Shown one piece after another: positions 1 through 9,234 of a DNA stretch of 64,000 nt (within the stretch, counting starts at the first letter, position 1; the number at the start of each line of letters is the position of its first letter). The position numbers were made by a program, and so were the translations under genes. The notes under the pieces are model-generated. The model ran no database searches. It was not told where the DNA came from and saw nothing but the letters and a program-made list of their open reading frames with translations. Source of the DNA: Albimonas donghaensis (lineage in GTDB: Bacteria > Pseudomonadota > Alphaproteobacteria > Rhodobacterales > Rhodobacteraceae); NCBI RefSeq assembly GCF_900106695.1, contig NZ_FNMZ01000004.1, forward strand, positions 418,053 through 482,052, written 5' to 3'.

Positions 1-3000
1 AGGTTGAGCTGCAGGCTGCTCACCGTCTCGCTGCCCATGGAGGCCGCCGAGCCGCCGACCCCGCCGCCGCCGCCGATGGACTGCACCACCACGCCGTCGG
101 CATGGTCGCCGGAGGTGGTGATCAGCCCCGACTGGGTGAACGAGGCCGCGCCGCCGTCGCCCCCCGAGCCGCCATCGCCGCCGATGTCGACCGTGAACCC
201 CATGATCAGCGAAGCGCTGAGCTTGTTGCGCACGTCGACCAGGGTCTCGGAGGCCTGCTGCAGTCGGTCGACATCGCTGCTGACCGCGCCGCCGAGCCCG
301 CCGCCGCCGCCGATGGACTGCACCAGCACCCCGTCGGCGCCGCCGCCGAAGGTGGTGATCTCGCCGTCATTGCGCCCGCTGCTCGATGCGCCGGCGCCGG
401 CGGAGCCGCCGGTCTGCCCCAGCCGCAGCTTGAACGTATAGCTGGGCACCGCGTCCGCGAAGCCGCTGGCGGGGATGTTGAAGCCCAGCGAGCCGCCCTG
501 CGAAGCGCCGCCGCCGCCGCCGATGGATTGCAGCATCATGCCCCGCGATTCCGACCCCTGGGTGGTGATCGTGCTGGTCTCGTCGAGGCTGGCCGAGGCC
601 GAGCCGCCGCCGCGCCCGCCCGTGCCGCCCGTCGCCCCCACCGTCAGGGTGACCGAGACGCCGAAGCCGCTCTTGAACGGATAGGTTCCCGCCGAGCCGG
701 GGCCGGCGACCCCGCCGCCGCCGCCGACCGACTGCGCGACCACGGCGTTGGCGTAGTCGCCCACGGTTTCGATGGCGCTGTGGTCGGTGATGGTCGCGGT
801 CGCGGTCCCGCCATCGCCGCCGTTGCCGCCGGCGCCGCCGAGCGCGAACCCGACCTTGCCCGACACGCTGCCCGCCGCGCCGCGCAGACCGTTCATCGAG
901 GACGAACTGCCGCCCAGCCCGCCGCCGCCGCCGATGGACTGGCTGAGCACCGCCATCGAGCCGTCGCCGCGGGTGGTGGCGTCGACATCGGCCAGCAACA
1001 CGCTGGCGGTCCCGCCCGCGCCGCCCGACCCGCCGACGCCGCCGGCGCCCGCCGCGATGCTGAAGCCGAAGCCGATGCCGGCGTCGGGGATGCTCACCGC
1101 CTGGTTGAAGCTGCGCACCACGTCGCCGCCGCCGATGCCGCCGCCGCCGCCGATGGACTGCGCGACCACGCCATGCGAGTCGGTCAGGTCGTCGGCTCCG
1201 GTGGTGATGGTGGTGTTCTTGGCCAGCGTCACGCTGGCGGCGCCTCCCGCGCCCCCGGCGCCGCCGTCGCCGCCGACCGCGACGCCCAGCGAGAAGCCGA
1301 CCCCGACCTCGTTGGCGGTCGCCATGCCCCCGGTCCCGCCGCCGCCGCCGATGGACTGGGCCAGCGCGCCGATGGAATGGGCCCCGGTGGTGGTGATGGA
1401 GGTCTCGCCCCCTGCGTCGTCGTTATGGATGGAGATGGTCGCGTTCCGGCCGTAGCCGCCGCCCTGCGCGCCGTCGGCGTCGTCGGTGGTGTCGCTGTCC
1501 GCCCCGCCCGCGATCTGCACCGAAAGCACGCCGATATCGGTGCCTGAGACGTCGCCGCCGACCCCGCCGCCGCCCCCGATGGACTGCACGAACAGGCCAT
1601 GCGCGTTGTCGCCCGCGGTGGCGACCGAATAGGTCCCGTTGGCCGCGCCCTGGTTGGGCAGGTTCACCTGCGCCGTGCCGCCGTCGCCGCCGGAGCCGCC
1701 GTCGCCGCCGACCCCCACCGCGGGGATGATGACGCTGAAGTCGAAGACGTCGCCGCCATTGCCGCCGCCGCCGCCGATGGATTGCAGCAGCATCCCGTAG
1801 CTGTAGTCGCCCAGCGTGGTCACGTTCAGCGACGGGTTGGCCGCGCCGTCGCCGTCCGGCCCGAAGGTCACCGTGCCGCCGTCGCCGCCCGACCCGGCCT
1901 GGCCGCCGACCGCGACCACGCCGTTGGCGTTGCCGCCATTGCCGCCGCCCCCGCCGATGGACTGGGCCTGGACGCCCGGGGCGGCGCCGCCCTCGGTCGC
2001 CGCGGTCAGGTTCGCGCCCAGCTTCACCGCGCCGCCCTTGCCGCCTTGCCCGCCGCCGCCGCCCAGCACGAACAGACCCGAGGAGTCGCTCTGCGTGGAG
2101 ACGTCGCCGCCCCCTCCCGCGATGGACTGGTAGAGCCCGCCCAGCGCGTAGTCGCCAAAGGTCTGCGTGACGACCGCGCCCTTCACGTCCACGGTCCCGC
2201 CGGAACCGCCGGCGCCGCCCGCGAGATCGGCGGTGTTGATGAAGGCGAAGCCGCCGTCCGCGGCCCCCGCCACGCCGCCGGCGCTGTAGAGATGGACCGC
2301 GTGAGAATGGGCGCCATGGGTGGCGATCCGCGACGCCGCGTCCGCGGTCAGCGCGATGATCCCCCCGGTCGCACCCGTGCCGGAAGTGTCGGAGCCGACA
2401 TTGATCACCGTGAACTGGTCGTCGGCATAGACCCCGCCATTGCCGCCGATCGACAGGCCGACGAGGCCCCGGGCGTCGTCGCCATGGGTCTCGATGGCGC
2501 TGCGGGTCAGCGTCAGCTCCAGCTTGCCGACGCCGCCGCCGTCCGCGCCGCTGGTCTCGTTGCGCCCGTCGCCGCCCTTGCCGCCCAGCAGCTCGCCGAT
2601 GACCCCGGTCACATAGGCGCCCTGGGTGGTGACGCTGGCGTCGGTCAGCCGGATATAGGAGGTGCCGGTGGTCCCGTCATTGGAGGTGGCGCCGCTCGCC
2701 GCCCCGCCGGCGCCGGCGTCGGAAGTCGACATCGCATCCGCGCCGCCCGGGCCCGCGCCGCCCTCTCCGCCCACGCTCAACAGGTAGATCCCCGCCGAAC
2801 GGTCGGAGCTGACCCGCGCCGGCGGATTGGGATGGTCGCCGGTGGGGGTCGCTGGGGTGTCATAGGGATAGGTGGGCGCCGACAAGTCGTTGTAGGTCAC
2901 CGAGATCGCGCCGGTATGGGTCAGCTGGATGATCCCGCCGACCCCGCCCTTGCCGCCAGGGTCGGAGCCGTCGTCGGAATACCAGTAGGCGTCGCCGCCG

Positions 3001-4001
3001 AGGCTGGCGGCGTAGAGGCCCCGCACCCCCTCGGTCACCGTGCGCTGGGTCCCGGCCGAGCCGTCGATGGTCACGTCGCCGGAATTCTCGATATGCACGG
3101 TCGAGCCGATGCCGCCGTTGGAGGCGTTGTCGCCGCCCGGGCCCGCGATGGCCTCGCCGGCCACGCCCCAGGCCGCATGGCCCATCTTGCCCGCGATCCT
3201 CACATCGCCCGAATTGACGATGCGCACGGTGTTGGTCGACCCGCCCTTGCCGCCGACCTGGTCGTCGGTGCCGCCGCTGTCCTGGCGGCCGCCGGTCCCG
3301 CCCATGCTCAGCCCGTAGATGCCCAGCGCCCCGGCGGTGAAGTTGGTCGACAGCGTGATCGACCCGGAATTGCCTATGGTCGCGAGATCGGCGCCGCCGC
3401 CCTGCCCGCCATTGCCGCCGGACACGTCGCTGCCCTCGGACGCATCGCCGCCGTCGCCGGCATTGGACACGGCGATCAGCCCGCCGATGGTGGTCCCGTC
3501 GTCCCAGAACCCGTAGAATTGCCGGGGCTGGTAGATGTAGGTCGCGTTGGGCGCGGCGGTGACGCTGATCGGCGAGGCGTTCTGGATCTCGGCCGTGCCG
3601 CCGTCGCCGCCGCGCGTGGCGTTGCCGTTGCGGTTGGACGACCCGGTCCCGCCCTGGGACTGCACGAAGATCGGCGCGAAAGCCTGGCTGTAGTTGGTCA
3701 GGGCGCTGCCGGTGATGCTGATCGTCGTCGTGCTGGAACTGGTGACCTTGTAGTCGGAGCCGTCGACGCCGGCGTCGCTGTCCTCCGCCTCATCGGGCAG
3801 GCCGCGGGGGAAATACGCGGTGCCGCCGGGAGCGTTTTCGCAACCGGGCGCGAACAGGTTCGAATAGGTGCAATCGGCCGCCGCGCTCCCGGTCATACCG
3901 ACGACCGTCAGCGCCGTGGTGGCCAGCAGCCTCAGCATGCAGGAGCGGGGACCCTCGGAGAAACGCGGCATGGGCGGGCGATGCGGGGAGAGCGATTTCA
4001 T
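1..4001 (-). CDS. Giant glycine-rich repeat surface protein, probable autotransporter passenger (partial, 3' end outside window)
   Basis: The reading frame opens at an ATG at 3999-4001 and stays open to the window edge, giving 1333 codons with no stop, so the C-terminus is missing. The first ~50 residues look like an extended signal peptide: basic and proline-rich start, then LRLLATTALTVVGMTGSAAA. The rest is Gly/Ala/Thr/Ser/Asn-rich with alternating short hydrophobic strands, as in beta-helix passengers. The phrase QSIGGGGG (or QSVGGGGG) recurs at least 11 times between about 2121 and 75, spaced 165-237 bp (55-79 codons). Such phrases are known from very large alphaproteobacterial autotransporters whose outer-membrane barrel is C-terminal; the barrel itself is not visible here. 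Likely secreted or surface-displayed, with an adhesive or structural role. A weak GAAGG-like ribosome site lies about 12 nt before the ATG. Open frames on the plus strand are artefacts of the repeat composition. Confidence 0.8.
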   Translation of the reverse strand, partial: MKSLSPHRPPMPRFSEGPRSCMLRLLATTALTVVGMTGSAAADCTYSNLFAPGCENAPGGTAYFPRGLPDEAEDSDAGVDGSDYKVTSSSTTTISITGSALTNYSQAFAPIFVQSQGGTGSSNRNGNATRGGDGGTAEIQNASPISVTAAPNATYIYQPRQFYGFWDDGTTIGGLIAVSNAGDGGDASEGSDVSGGNGGQGGGADLATIGNSGSITLSTNFTAGALGIYGLSMGGTGGRQDSGGTDDQVGGKGGSTNTVRIVNSGDVRIAGKMGHAAWGVAGEAIAGPGGDNASNGGIGSTVHIENSGDVTIDGSAGTQRTVTEGVRGLYAASLGGDAYWYSDDGSDPGGKGGVGGIIQLTHTGAISVTYNDLSAPTYPYDTPATPTGDHPNPPARVSSDRSAGIYLLSVGGEGGAGPGGADAMSTSDAGAGGAASGATSNDGTTGTSYIRLTDASVTTQGAYVTGVIGELLGGKGGDGRNETSGADGGGVGKLELTLTRSAIETHGDDARGLVGLSIGGNGGVYADDQFTVINVGSDTSGTGATGGIIALTADAASRIATHGAHSHAVHLYSAGGVAGAADGGFAFINTADLAGGAGGSGGTVDVKGAVVTQTFGDYALGGLYQSIAGGGGDVSTQSDSSGLFVLGGGGGQGGKGGAVKLGANLTAATEGGAAPGVQAQSIGGGGGNGGNANGVVAVGGQAGSGGDGGTVTFGPDGDGAANPSLNVTTLGDYSYGMLLQSIGGGGGNGGDVFDFSVIIPAVGVGGDGGSGGDGGTAQVNLPNQGAANGTYSVATAGDNAHGLFVQSIGGGGGVGGDVSGTDIGVLSVQIAGGADSDTTDDADGAQGGGYGRNATISIHNDDAGGETSITTTGAHSIGALAQSIGGGGGTGGMATANEVGVGFSLGVAVGGDGGAGGAGGAASVTLAKNTTITTGADDLTDSHGVVAQSIGGGGGIGGGDVVRSFNQAVSIPDAGIGFGFSIAAGAGGVGGSGGAGGTASVLLADVDATTRGDGSMAVLSQSIGGGGGLGGSSSSMNGLRGAAGSVSGKVGFALGGAGGNGGDGGTATATITDHSAIETVGDYANAVVAQSVGGGGGVAGPGSAGTYPFKSGFGVSVTLTVGATGGTGGRGGGSASASLDETSTITTQGSESRGMMLQSIGGGGGASQGGSLGFNIPASGFADAVPSYTFKLRLGQTGGSAGAGASSSGRNDGEITTFGGGADGVLVQSIGGGGGLGGAVSSDVDRLQQASETLVDVRNKLSASLIMGFTVDIGGDGGSGGDGGAASFTQSGLITTSGDHADGVVVQSIGGGGGVGGSAASMGSETVSSLQLN

Positions 4002-4397
4002 CACGGTGATCGGACCTTCTTTCACGCGGGATATTTGCGCGCCCCGGTTCAGGATGCGGCGCTGACGCTGCTGCAATATGCGAACAATGACGACAGTTGG
4101 AACCGTGAAGGTCCATGCGGACGCGCGGACTCACCCCACCCTGCGGAAGTCGATCCCACACAGAGGCGAACCCGGTCGAATGCTCGGTGAACCCGGCGGA
4201 AGCGCCGGGCGCGCGCGCAAGGGTGCTTCACACCGCCTCATGCCTGCGGGCCGCGCGGACGCGACACGGCGCAACGCAACGCTTCGGGCGGGCGCCGGGC
4301 ACGGGAACGGGCGCCCCTGCGACGACCGGGGCGACGTCGGGGGGAACGGCGGCGGGCCTCGGCCGGGAAATGCGGGTCCGGCCCGGTCCGGCGGGGC
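4002..4397. other. Gene-free interval (396 bp) between the surface protein and a GNAT gene
   Basis: The GNAT gene ends at 4398 and the surface-protein gene starts at 4001, both leftward, so this interval should carry the surface-protein promoter. The part nearest the gene (about 4010-4110) is noticeably less GC-rich than its surroundings, as expected of a promoter. I cannot pick a convincing -35/-10 pair and see no RNA gene. Confidence 0.4.
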
Positions 4398-4937
4398 TCA
4401 GGCGGTGTCGAGCCGGAACTTCAGGAACCGGGCGCCGTCCTGCATCACCTCGCCCTCCGCCCGCGCCCCGAGCCGAGCCAGCGCGCCCAGCCGGGTGCGG
4501 GAGGGCGGCAGCAGGAGGGTGACGAAAGGAATCCGCGAATCGGCCCGGGCGAATTCCAGCGCCCGACGCGCGGCGGCGGGACCGAGCCCGAAGGCCTCCG
4601 GCGTCAGCACCAGGCCGAAATCCCAGCCCTCCGCCTCCTTCTGGAAGCCGCCCCATCCGATATAGGCGCCGCGATGGAGAAGCGCCCAATGGCCCAGGCC
4701 GTCGCGAGCCCATCGCGCCTCCTTCGCCGCGACGAGGCGCGCCGTCGCCTCCGCGTCCCAGACGGGCGGCAGCAGCGGAAGATGCGCGGCGAGGCGCGGG
4801 TCCGACATGTGCGCCGTGATCGCCTCCGGCGGGATGTCGGGCAGGCGCAGGAAAGCGAGCCCCGCGGCGTCGGGCGCCGGCGCGGGCGGGAGTGCGCCCT
4901 GAGCGGCGGGAGCGGCGGCGGGGTCATGGCGGGTCAT
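4398..4937 (-). CDS. GNAT-family N-acetyltransferase
   Basis: This 179-aa protein has the layout of RimJ/RimL-type GNAT enzymes, which move an acetyl group from acetyl-CoA to an amine. After a ~25-residue Ala/Pro-rich lead come a strand-helix region (AITAHMSDPRLAAHLPLLPP), the core strand WALLHRGAYIGWGGF, a second strand (WDFGLVLTPEAFGLGPAAARRAL) that replaces the usual acetyl-CoA loop, and a C-terminal strand/helix (PFVTLLLPPSRTRLGALARLGARAEGEV). The substrate cannot be told from sequence. The start at 4937 is the first ATG in frame; the ribosome site is poor (AGG about 10 nt upstream). It stands alone, 98 bp downstream of the cyclic-di-GMP gene on the same strand. Confidence 0.75.
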   Translation of the reverse strand: MTRHDPAAAPAAQGALPPAPAPDAAGLAFLRLPDIPPEAITAHMSDPRLAAHLPLLPPVWDAEATARLVAAKEARWARDGLGHWALLHRGAYIGWGGFQKEAEGWDFGLVLTPEAFGLGPAAARRALEFARADSRIPFVTLLLPPSRTRLGALARLGARAEGEVMQDGARFLKFRLDTA

Positions 4938-5035
4938 GCTTCAACCTAGCGGATCCGGGCCGCCCCGATCAGCCCGCTCCCGATCATGTCATCGCCCCGG
5001 ATCAGGACCGCGCGGGGGCGGCGCAGGACGCAGGC

Positions 5036-6994
5036 TCAGGCGCTTCGCGCTTCGCCGCCGGCCCGCGCGGCGTTCTCCTGCCTCGCCAGCCAGCCGGGAA
5101 CATCCTCCGCCGGCATCGGGCGGCCGAACAGGTAGCTCTGGAACACGTCGCAGCCGAGCTCGCGCATCACCGCCAGATCCTCCGCCGCCTCCACGCCCTC
5201 GCCGACCACGTCGAGGCCGAGGCTCGCCGCCATCCCGATCATCGAACGCGCGAGGGTCCGCAGCCGCCCATCGGCGCCGACGCCGTTCACGAAGGCCCGG
5301 TCGATCTTGAGGCAGGAGACCGGCAGGTTCACCAGGCTGAGGATCGAGGCGTGGCCGGTCCCGAAATCGTCGATCGACAGGGAGAACCCGGCCCGCGTCA
5401 GCGCCTCGCAGCCCCGGGTCACATGCTCCGCATTTTCATCGAACAGCACCGATTCCACCATCTCCAGCCGCACCCGGGCGGGGGGCACGCAGGCTTCCTC
5501 CAGGTCCCAGAGCAGGCGGTCGCAGAAGGCGGGCTCGCGCAGGTCGTCGGTGGTCAGGTTGAGGCTGATGGCGGGGATCGCGCGCCCCTCCCGCAGCCAG
5601 AGGCCGAAGACGCCGAGCGCCTCGCGCCGCAGATGGGCGTCGATGCGCGGGGTCAGGCCGGCGCGATCCGAGACCGGCATGAACTTCGCCGGGCGCAGCA
5701 GCCCGCGCTCCGGGTGGCGCCAGCGGGCCAGCGCCTCGAAGCCCACGACCTCCCCCGAGGCGACGTTCACCTGCGGCTGGAAATGGGGGACGAAGGCGCC
5801 GTTGGCGAGCCCGGTCTCGATCTCCTTCGACATGGCCTGCAAATCGGCGTGACGGGCGCGCAGCTCCGGCGTGCAGAGCATGGCGGCGCCGCGCCCGCCG
5901 CGTTTGATCTCATAGAGCGCGAGATCGGCCTCGTGCAGAAGCGCGTCAGGTGTGCAGGCGCGCCCGGGCTCGACCACCGCGACGCCGATGCTGGCGCCGA
6001 TCCGGGTGATCTGCCCCTCGATGCGCAGGGGCTGCGACATGGCCGCGATCAGCCGCGTGGAAATCGCCTGCAGCCCGGCGGCGTCGGTGGTGCTGTCGAA
6101 CAGCATGGCGAATTCGTCGCCGCCGAGCCGCGCGCAGAAGTCCCCGGCGCGCGCCTCCGACCGCATGCAGGCGGCGGCATGGACCAGCACCTCGTCCCCC
6201 GCCGCATGGCCGAGCGTGTCGTTGACCTCCTTGAACTTGTCGAGGTCGATATGCAGCACCGCCACCGACCCGCGGCCGGGCGCGTCCAGCAGGGCGCGCA
6301 ACCGCTCCATCAAGGCGCGGCGGTTGGGCAGGCCGGTGAGCGCGTCGTTGCGGGCCAGACGCTCCGCCTCCGACTTGGCCTGCATCAGCCGTTCGGTCAG
6401 GGCGTGGCTGTCGCGGATCATCTCGCGCTGGACATTGGCGAGATACATCATCTCGGCGCTGCCGTCGGCGGGGCTGAAATCGGACGCCTTGAGCCCGTGA
6501 TCCTCCACATAGCGCGAGATGTCGGCGCCCGGCGTCAGCGCCAGCAGGAGCGGGCCCTTGCGGATATCCGCGGGGCGATGCGCGCAGGGGCTGGCGCGCC
6601 GCGCGGCGCGCGCGGCATGCGGATCGGCGTCGGGATCGGCGTCGGGATCGGCGTCGGGGCCGTCGAGCCCCGATCCGCCCACCGGCATCGCGACGCCATA
6701 CAGGCGCGGCGGCGCGCCCTGCCCGGTGGCGAGCGCCGCAACGTCGAGCTGCAGACGTTCCCCCGACCGGGCGCGCAGGGCGTCGATATCGCCGATGCGG
6801 CGGGGTTTGCGGACCGAGAACGCCTCGAAGAAGGCGCGCCCGACCAGCGGACGGTCCCCGAACACCTTGAGCATCGACGGCCCCGCGTCGCGCACCGCGC
6901 CGTCCTCTCCCAGCACCAGCCGAAAGGGCAGGATCGCGTCCAGCGCCGCGCGCGGCAGGCGCATCATGGGCTCCGACGGCGCGCTCGGCCTCAT
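5036..6994 (-). CDS. H-NOX-associated GGDEF-EAL cyclic-di-GMP enzyme (HaCE type)
   Basis: A 652-aa protein with an N-terminal HNOBA-like region (about 10-175), a short helical linker (about 182-215), a diguanylate cyclase domain (about 215-375) and an EAL phosphodiesterase domain (about 388-635). The active-site GGDEF is intact at 291-295 and an inhibitory I-site, RAGD at 282-285, lies five residues before it. The EAL signature is intact at 420-422 within GFEALARW, so both synthesis and hydrolysis of cyclic di-GMP are possible. HNOBA-linked GGDEF-EAL proteins beside H-NOX genes are known to respond to NO through the H-NOX partner. The chosen ATG (6994) follows the H-NOX stop by 25 nt and has an AAGGAAA site; upstream in-frame ATGs would run into H-NOX. 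An acidic DPDA repeat interrupts the N-terminal domain at about 114-125. Confidence 0.92.
   Translation of the reverse strand: MRPSAPSEPMMRLPRAALDAILPFRLVLGEDGAVRDAGPSMLKVFGDRPLVGRAFFEAFSVRKPRRIGDIDALRARSGERLQLDVAALATGQGAPPRLYGVAMPVGGSGLDGPDADPDADPDADPHAARAARRASPCAHRPADIRKGPLLLALTPGADISRYVEDHGLKASDFSPADGSAEMMYLANVQREMIRDSHALTERLMQAKSEAERLARNDALTGLPNRRALMERLRALLDAPGRGSVAVLHIDLDKFKEVNDTLGHAAGDEVLVHAAACMRSEARAGDFCARLGGDEFAMLFDSTTDAAGLQAISTRLIAAMSQPLRIEGQITRIGASIGVAVVEPGRACTPDALLHEADLALYEIKRGGRGAAMLCTPELRARHADLQAMSKEIETGLANGAFVPHFQPQVNVASGEVVGFEALARWRHPERGLLRPAKFMPVSDRAGLTPRIDAHLRREALGVFGLWLREGRAIPAISLNLTTDDLREPAFCDRLLWDLEEACVPPARVRLEMVESVLFDENAEHVTRGCEALTRAGFSLSIDDFGTGHASILSLVNLPVSCLKIDRAFVNGVGADGRLRTLARSMIGMAASLGLDVVGEGVEAAEDLAVMRELGCDVFQSYLFGRPMPAEDVPGWLARQENAARAGGEARSA
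6621..6656. repeat. 12-bp tandem repeat, three copies, inside the cyclic-di-GMP gene
   Basis: Three perfect head-to-tail copies of GGATCGGCGTCG lie in the coding region. Read leftward they encode an Asp-Pro-Asp-Ala ladder. The unit is a multiple of three, so copy-number change would lengthen or shorten this loop without a frameshift. Confidence 0.9.
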
Positions 6995-7019
6995 GCGGCT
7001 TTCCTTTCGCGACGCGGGC

Positions 7020-7610
7020 TCAGGCGGCCCCGGCGCCCAGCTCGTCGCCGGCGGCGGCGGCGGCGTCCAGCATCCGAAGTTCGAACACGTCGTGATCGGC
7101 GCCGTCGTCGCGGCGCGCGACATGGTCGATCTCGACCCGTTCGCCCGACTCCGCGGCGAGCCCATGCAGCAGCCCGATCACCATCGGCTGAAGCCCCTCG
7201 CGCGCCGAGTAGTAGTGCAGGCGGTGCAGCCCCTCGCCCACCGGCTCGAATTCGAAGGAGGGCGGCTCCAGATGCGGCATCACCAGCTTCACCCGCTCAT
7301 GCATCTCGTCGAGATTGCGGAGCCGCTCGACCAGGGTCGCGCCTTCGAAAACCATCAGCCGGCCCACCGACGTGTCCCGCGAGAAGTCGACCCAGAAATG
7401 CCCGAACACCTCCAGCACCGTCGCGGCGGGCAGGCCCAGATGGTCGGCGACCGCGCCGACCAGCCGATAGGTCAGATCGTCGTCATAGGCGACCATGCTC
7501 TCGAACTCGACGCCGGAAAGCCCGGCCTGCGCGCAGATGCTGTCCCAGGCGCCCTGGCCATGGGCGCCGAGGATGAACGCCTTCACCCCGTTGTTCACCA
7601 GTCCGTACAT
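7020..7610 (-). CDS. H-NOX haem nitric oxide/oxygen-binding sensor protein
   Basis: A 196-aa stand-alone H-NOX (HNOB) protein. It begins with the family-typical MYGLVNNG. The likely proximal haem ligand is His104 in DEMHERV, and the YxSxR haem-propionate motif is present as Y133, S135 and R137. Bacterial H-NOX proteins bind NO at picomolar levels in the cytoplasm and control a partner histidine kinase or cyclic-di-GMP enzyme, usually the next gene; here the partner is the HNOBA-GGDEF-EAL gene 25 nt downstream. The frame is open for another 89 codons upstream but family homology begins exactly at the ATG at 7610. The absence of an obvious distal-pocket Tyr is typical of NO-selective members but cannot be settled without alignment. 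Confidence 0.95.
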   Translation of the reverse strand: MYGLVNNGVKAFILGAHGQGAWDSICAQAGLSGVEFESMVAYDDDLTYRLVGAVADHLGLPAATVLEVFGHFWVDFSRDTSVGRLMVFEGATLVERLRNLDEMHERVKLVMPHLEPPSFEFEPVGEGLHRLHYYSAREGLQPMVIGLLHGLAAESGERVEIDHVARRDDGADHDVFELRMLDAAAAAGDELGAGAA

Positions 7611-7896
7611 GGCCGCTCCTGCTTCATCGCGGGGAGGATGAAGGCGATACCTTAACGCCGTCTTTGCAACGACGGGCGGCGCCCCGAAACCGGGAGAAAA
7701 TCGCCGGGCGTTCGGGGTCAAGCGCCGGCGCGCCGGGGGGGCGGCCTGCGGATATGACGCCGTGCCGCCCCCATGCGGGGCACGCCGACGTTGCGGAGGC
7801 GCGCCGGGAGGCGTCTGATCGGCCCGGGGCCCGCAGCGGCTCCGCCGTCCGGGCCGCCTTGCGCGCGCCCCATACAAGCCAAGGAGCCTGCGGGAC

Positions 7897-9222
7897 GTGA
7901 CCGACCCCGAAACCGCCCCCCCGTCGTCGCGGATGAAGCTCGTCGCCTATCTCAAGACCGGGCCGACCGCCCGCCATCCCGGCGGCTGGCGCCATCCCGA
8001 ATCCCGGCTCGACGACATCCTGACGCCCGAACGCTACGCCTCCATCGCCCGCACGCTGGAGCAGGCGAAATTCGACGGCTGCTTCTTCGCGGATCTCTTC
8101 GGGCTCTACGACATCCATGCCGGCGGGCCGGACGCCTATGTGCGCCGGGGCGGGCAGATCAGCTGGCTGGACCCGATGGTGGTGCTGCCGGTGATGGCCG
8201 CGGCGACCACGCGGCTGGGGCTGGGGGCGACGCTGTCGACCTCGCTCCACACGCCCTATCACCTGGCGCGCTGGCTGGGCTCGCTCGACGCCATGAGCGG
8301 CGGGCGCGCGGCGTGGAACGTGGTGACCTCGGCCACGGAGCTGGAGGCGAAGAACGCCGGGATGGACGCGCTCCCCCCGCGCGACCTGCGCTATGACCGC
8401 GCCGACGAGGTGCTGGAGGCCTGCTGCAAGCTCTGGGAAAGCTGGGATCCGGACCCGTTCGTGCTGGACAAGGAGAACGGGGTCTTCGCCGATCCGGAGA
8501 AGGTGCATTACGCCAATTACGAGGGGGCGTTCGTGAAGACCCGCGGCCCGCTCTCGGTGCCGCGCAGCGCGCAGGGGCGGCCGGTGATCCTGCAGGCCGG
8601 GGCGTCCGACCGGGGCCGCGAATTCGCGGCGCGCTGGGCGGAGGCGGTGTTCACCATCCAGCGCGACGAAGCCGACATGCGCGCCTTCCGCGACGATCTG
8701 CACGCGCGAATGGCCGCGTTCGGCCGGGCGCCGGAGACCTGCAAGGTACTGACCGCGGTGTCGGTGGTGATCGGGGAGACGCCATCCATCGCGCGGGCCA
8801 GGGCGGACTACCTGCAAGGACTGGTGGACATGGAGCTGACCGCCGCCAGCCTGTCGTCCAACCTCGGGGCCGACATCACCCGGATCAAGGACATCTCCGA
8901 GCTCGCCGCCGCCCAGGGCGCGCAGGGCATGAAAGGCTCGGAGCAATTGCTGGCGCAGGAGATGAAGGCCACCGGCCGGAGCCTTTCCGAAGTCGCCAGC
9001 CGCAACGCCGAAAACGAGATCGTAGGCACGCCGGCGGCCATCGCCGACCACCTCCAGCACCTGTTCGAGAGCGGGGCCTGCGACGGGTTCGTGGTGTCGC
9101 CGACGCATTTCCCCGGCATGTTCGAGGAATTCTGCCGGGCCGTGGTCCCCGAATTGCAGCGCCGCGGGGTGTTCCGCAGCGAATATCGCGGCGCCACCCT
9201 GCGCGAACACCTGACTGAGTGA
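7897..9222 (+). CDS. LLM-class flavin-dependent monooxygenase (NtaA/SnaA/DszA family)
   Basis: A 441-aa bacterial-luciferase-like enzyme. Diagnostic segments are the N-terminal barrel strand KFDGCFFADLFGLYD, the loop LGATLSTSLHTPYHLARWLGSLDAMSGGRAAWNVVTS with the family WNxVTS motif, and QAGASDRGREFAARWAEAVF, which binds FMN phosphate in this family. NtaA-type enzymes use FMNH2, supplied by a separate reductase, to oxidise aminopolycarboxylates, organosulfur compounds or related substrates. No reductase is adjacent; the nearest flavin reductase is at 46.2-46.9 kb, in an unrelated cluster. The start is a GTG at 7897 with AAGGAG ten nt upstream. It converges with the MFS gene across a strong hairpin. 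Confidence 0.9.
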   Translation: MTDPETAPPSSRMKLVAYLKTGPTARHPGGWRHPESRLDDILTPERYASIARTLEQAKFDGCFFADLFGLYDIHAGGPDAYVRRGGQISWLDPMVVLPVMAAATTRLGLGATLSTSLHTPYHLARWLGSLDAMSGGRAAWNVVTSATELEAKNAGMDALPPRDLRYDRADEVLEACCKLWESWDPDPFVLDKENGVFADPEKVHYANYEGAFVKTRGPLSVPRSAQGRPVILQAGASDRGREFAARWAEAVFTIQRDEADMRAFRDDLHARMAAFGRAPETCKVLTAVSVVIGETPSIARARADYLQGLVDMELTAASLSSNLGADITRIKDISELAAAQGAQGMKGSEQLLAQEMKATGRSLSEVASRNAENEIVGTPAAIADHLQHLFESGACDGFVVSPTHFPGMFEEFCRAVVPELQRRGVFRSEYRGATLREHLTE

Positions 9223-9234
9223 CGGGCGGGGGCC

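Noticed and set aside
102..4190. Two long plus-strand open frames over the left 4 kb
   Set aside because: They are Ala/Arg/Gly-rich mirror frames of the in-phase QSIGGGGG repeats on the minus strand; that frame has a signal peptide and coherent repeats, these have neither.
4892..7576. An 894-codon plus-strand open frame
   Set aside because: It is the antisense of the GGDEF-EAL and H-NOX genes; the minus strand holds complete catalytic motifs.
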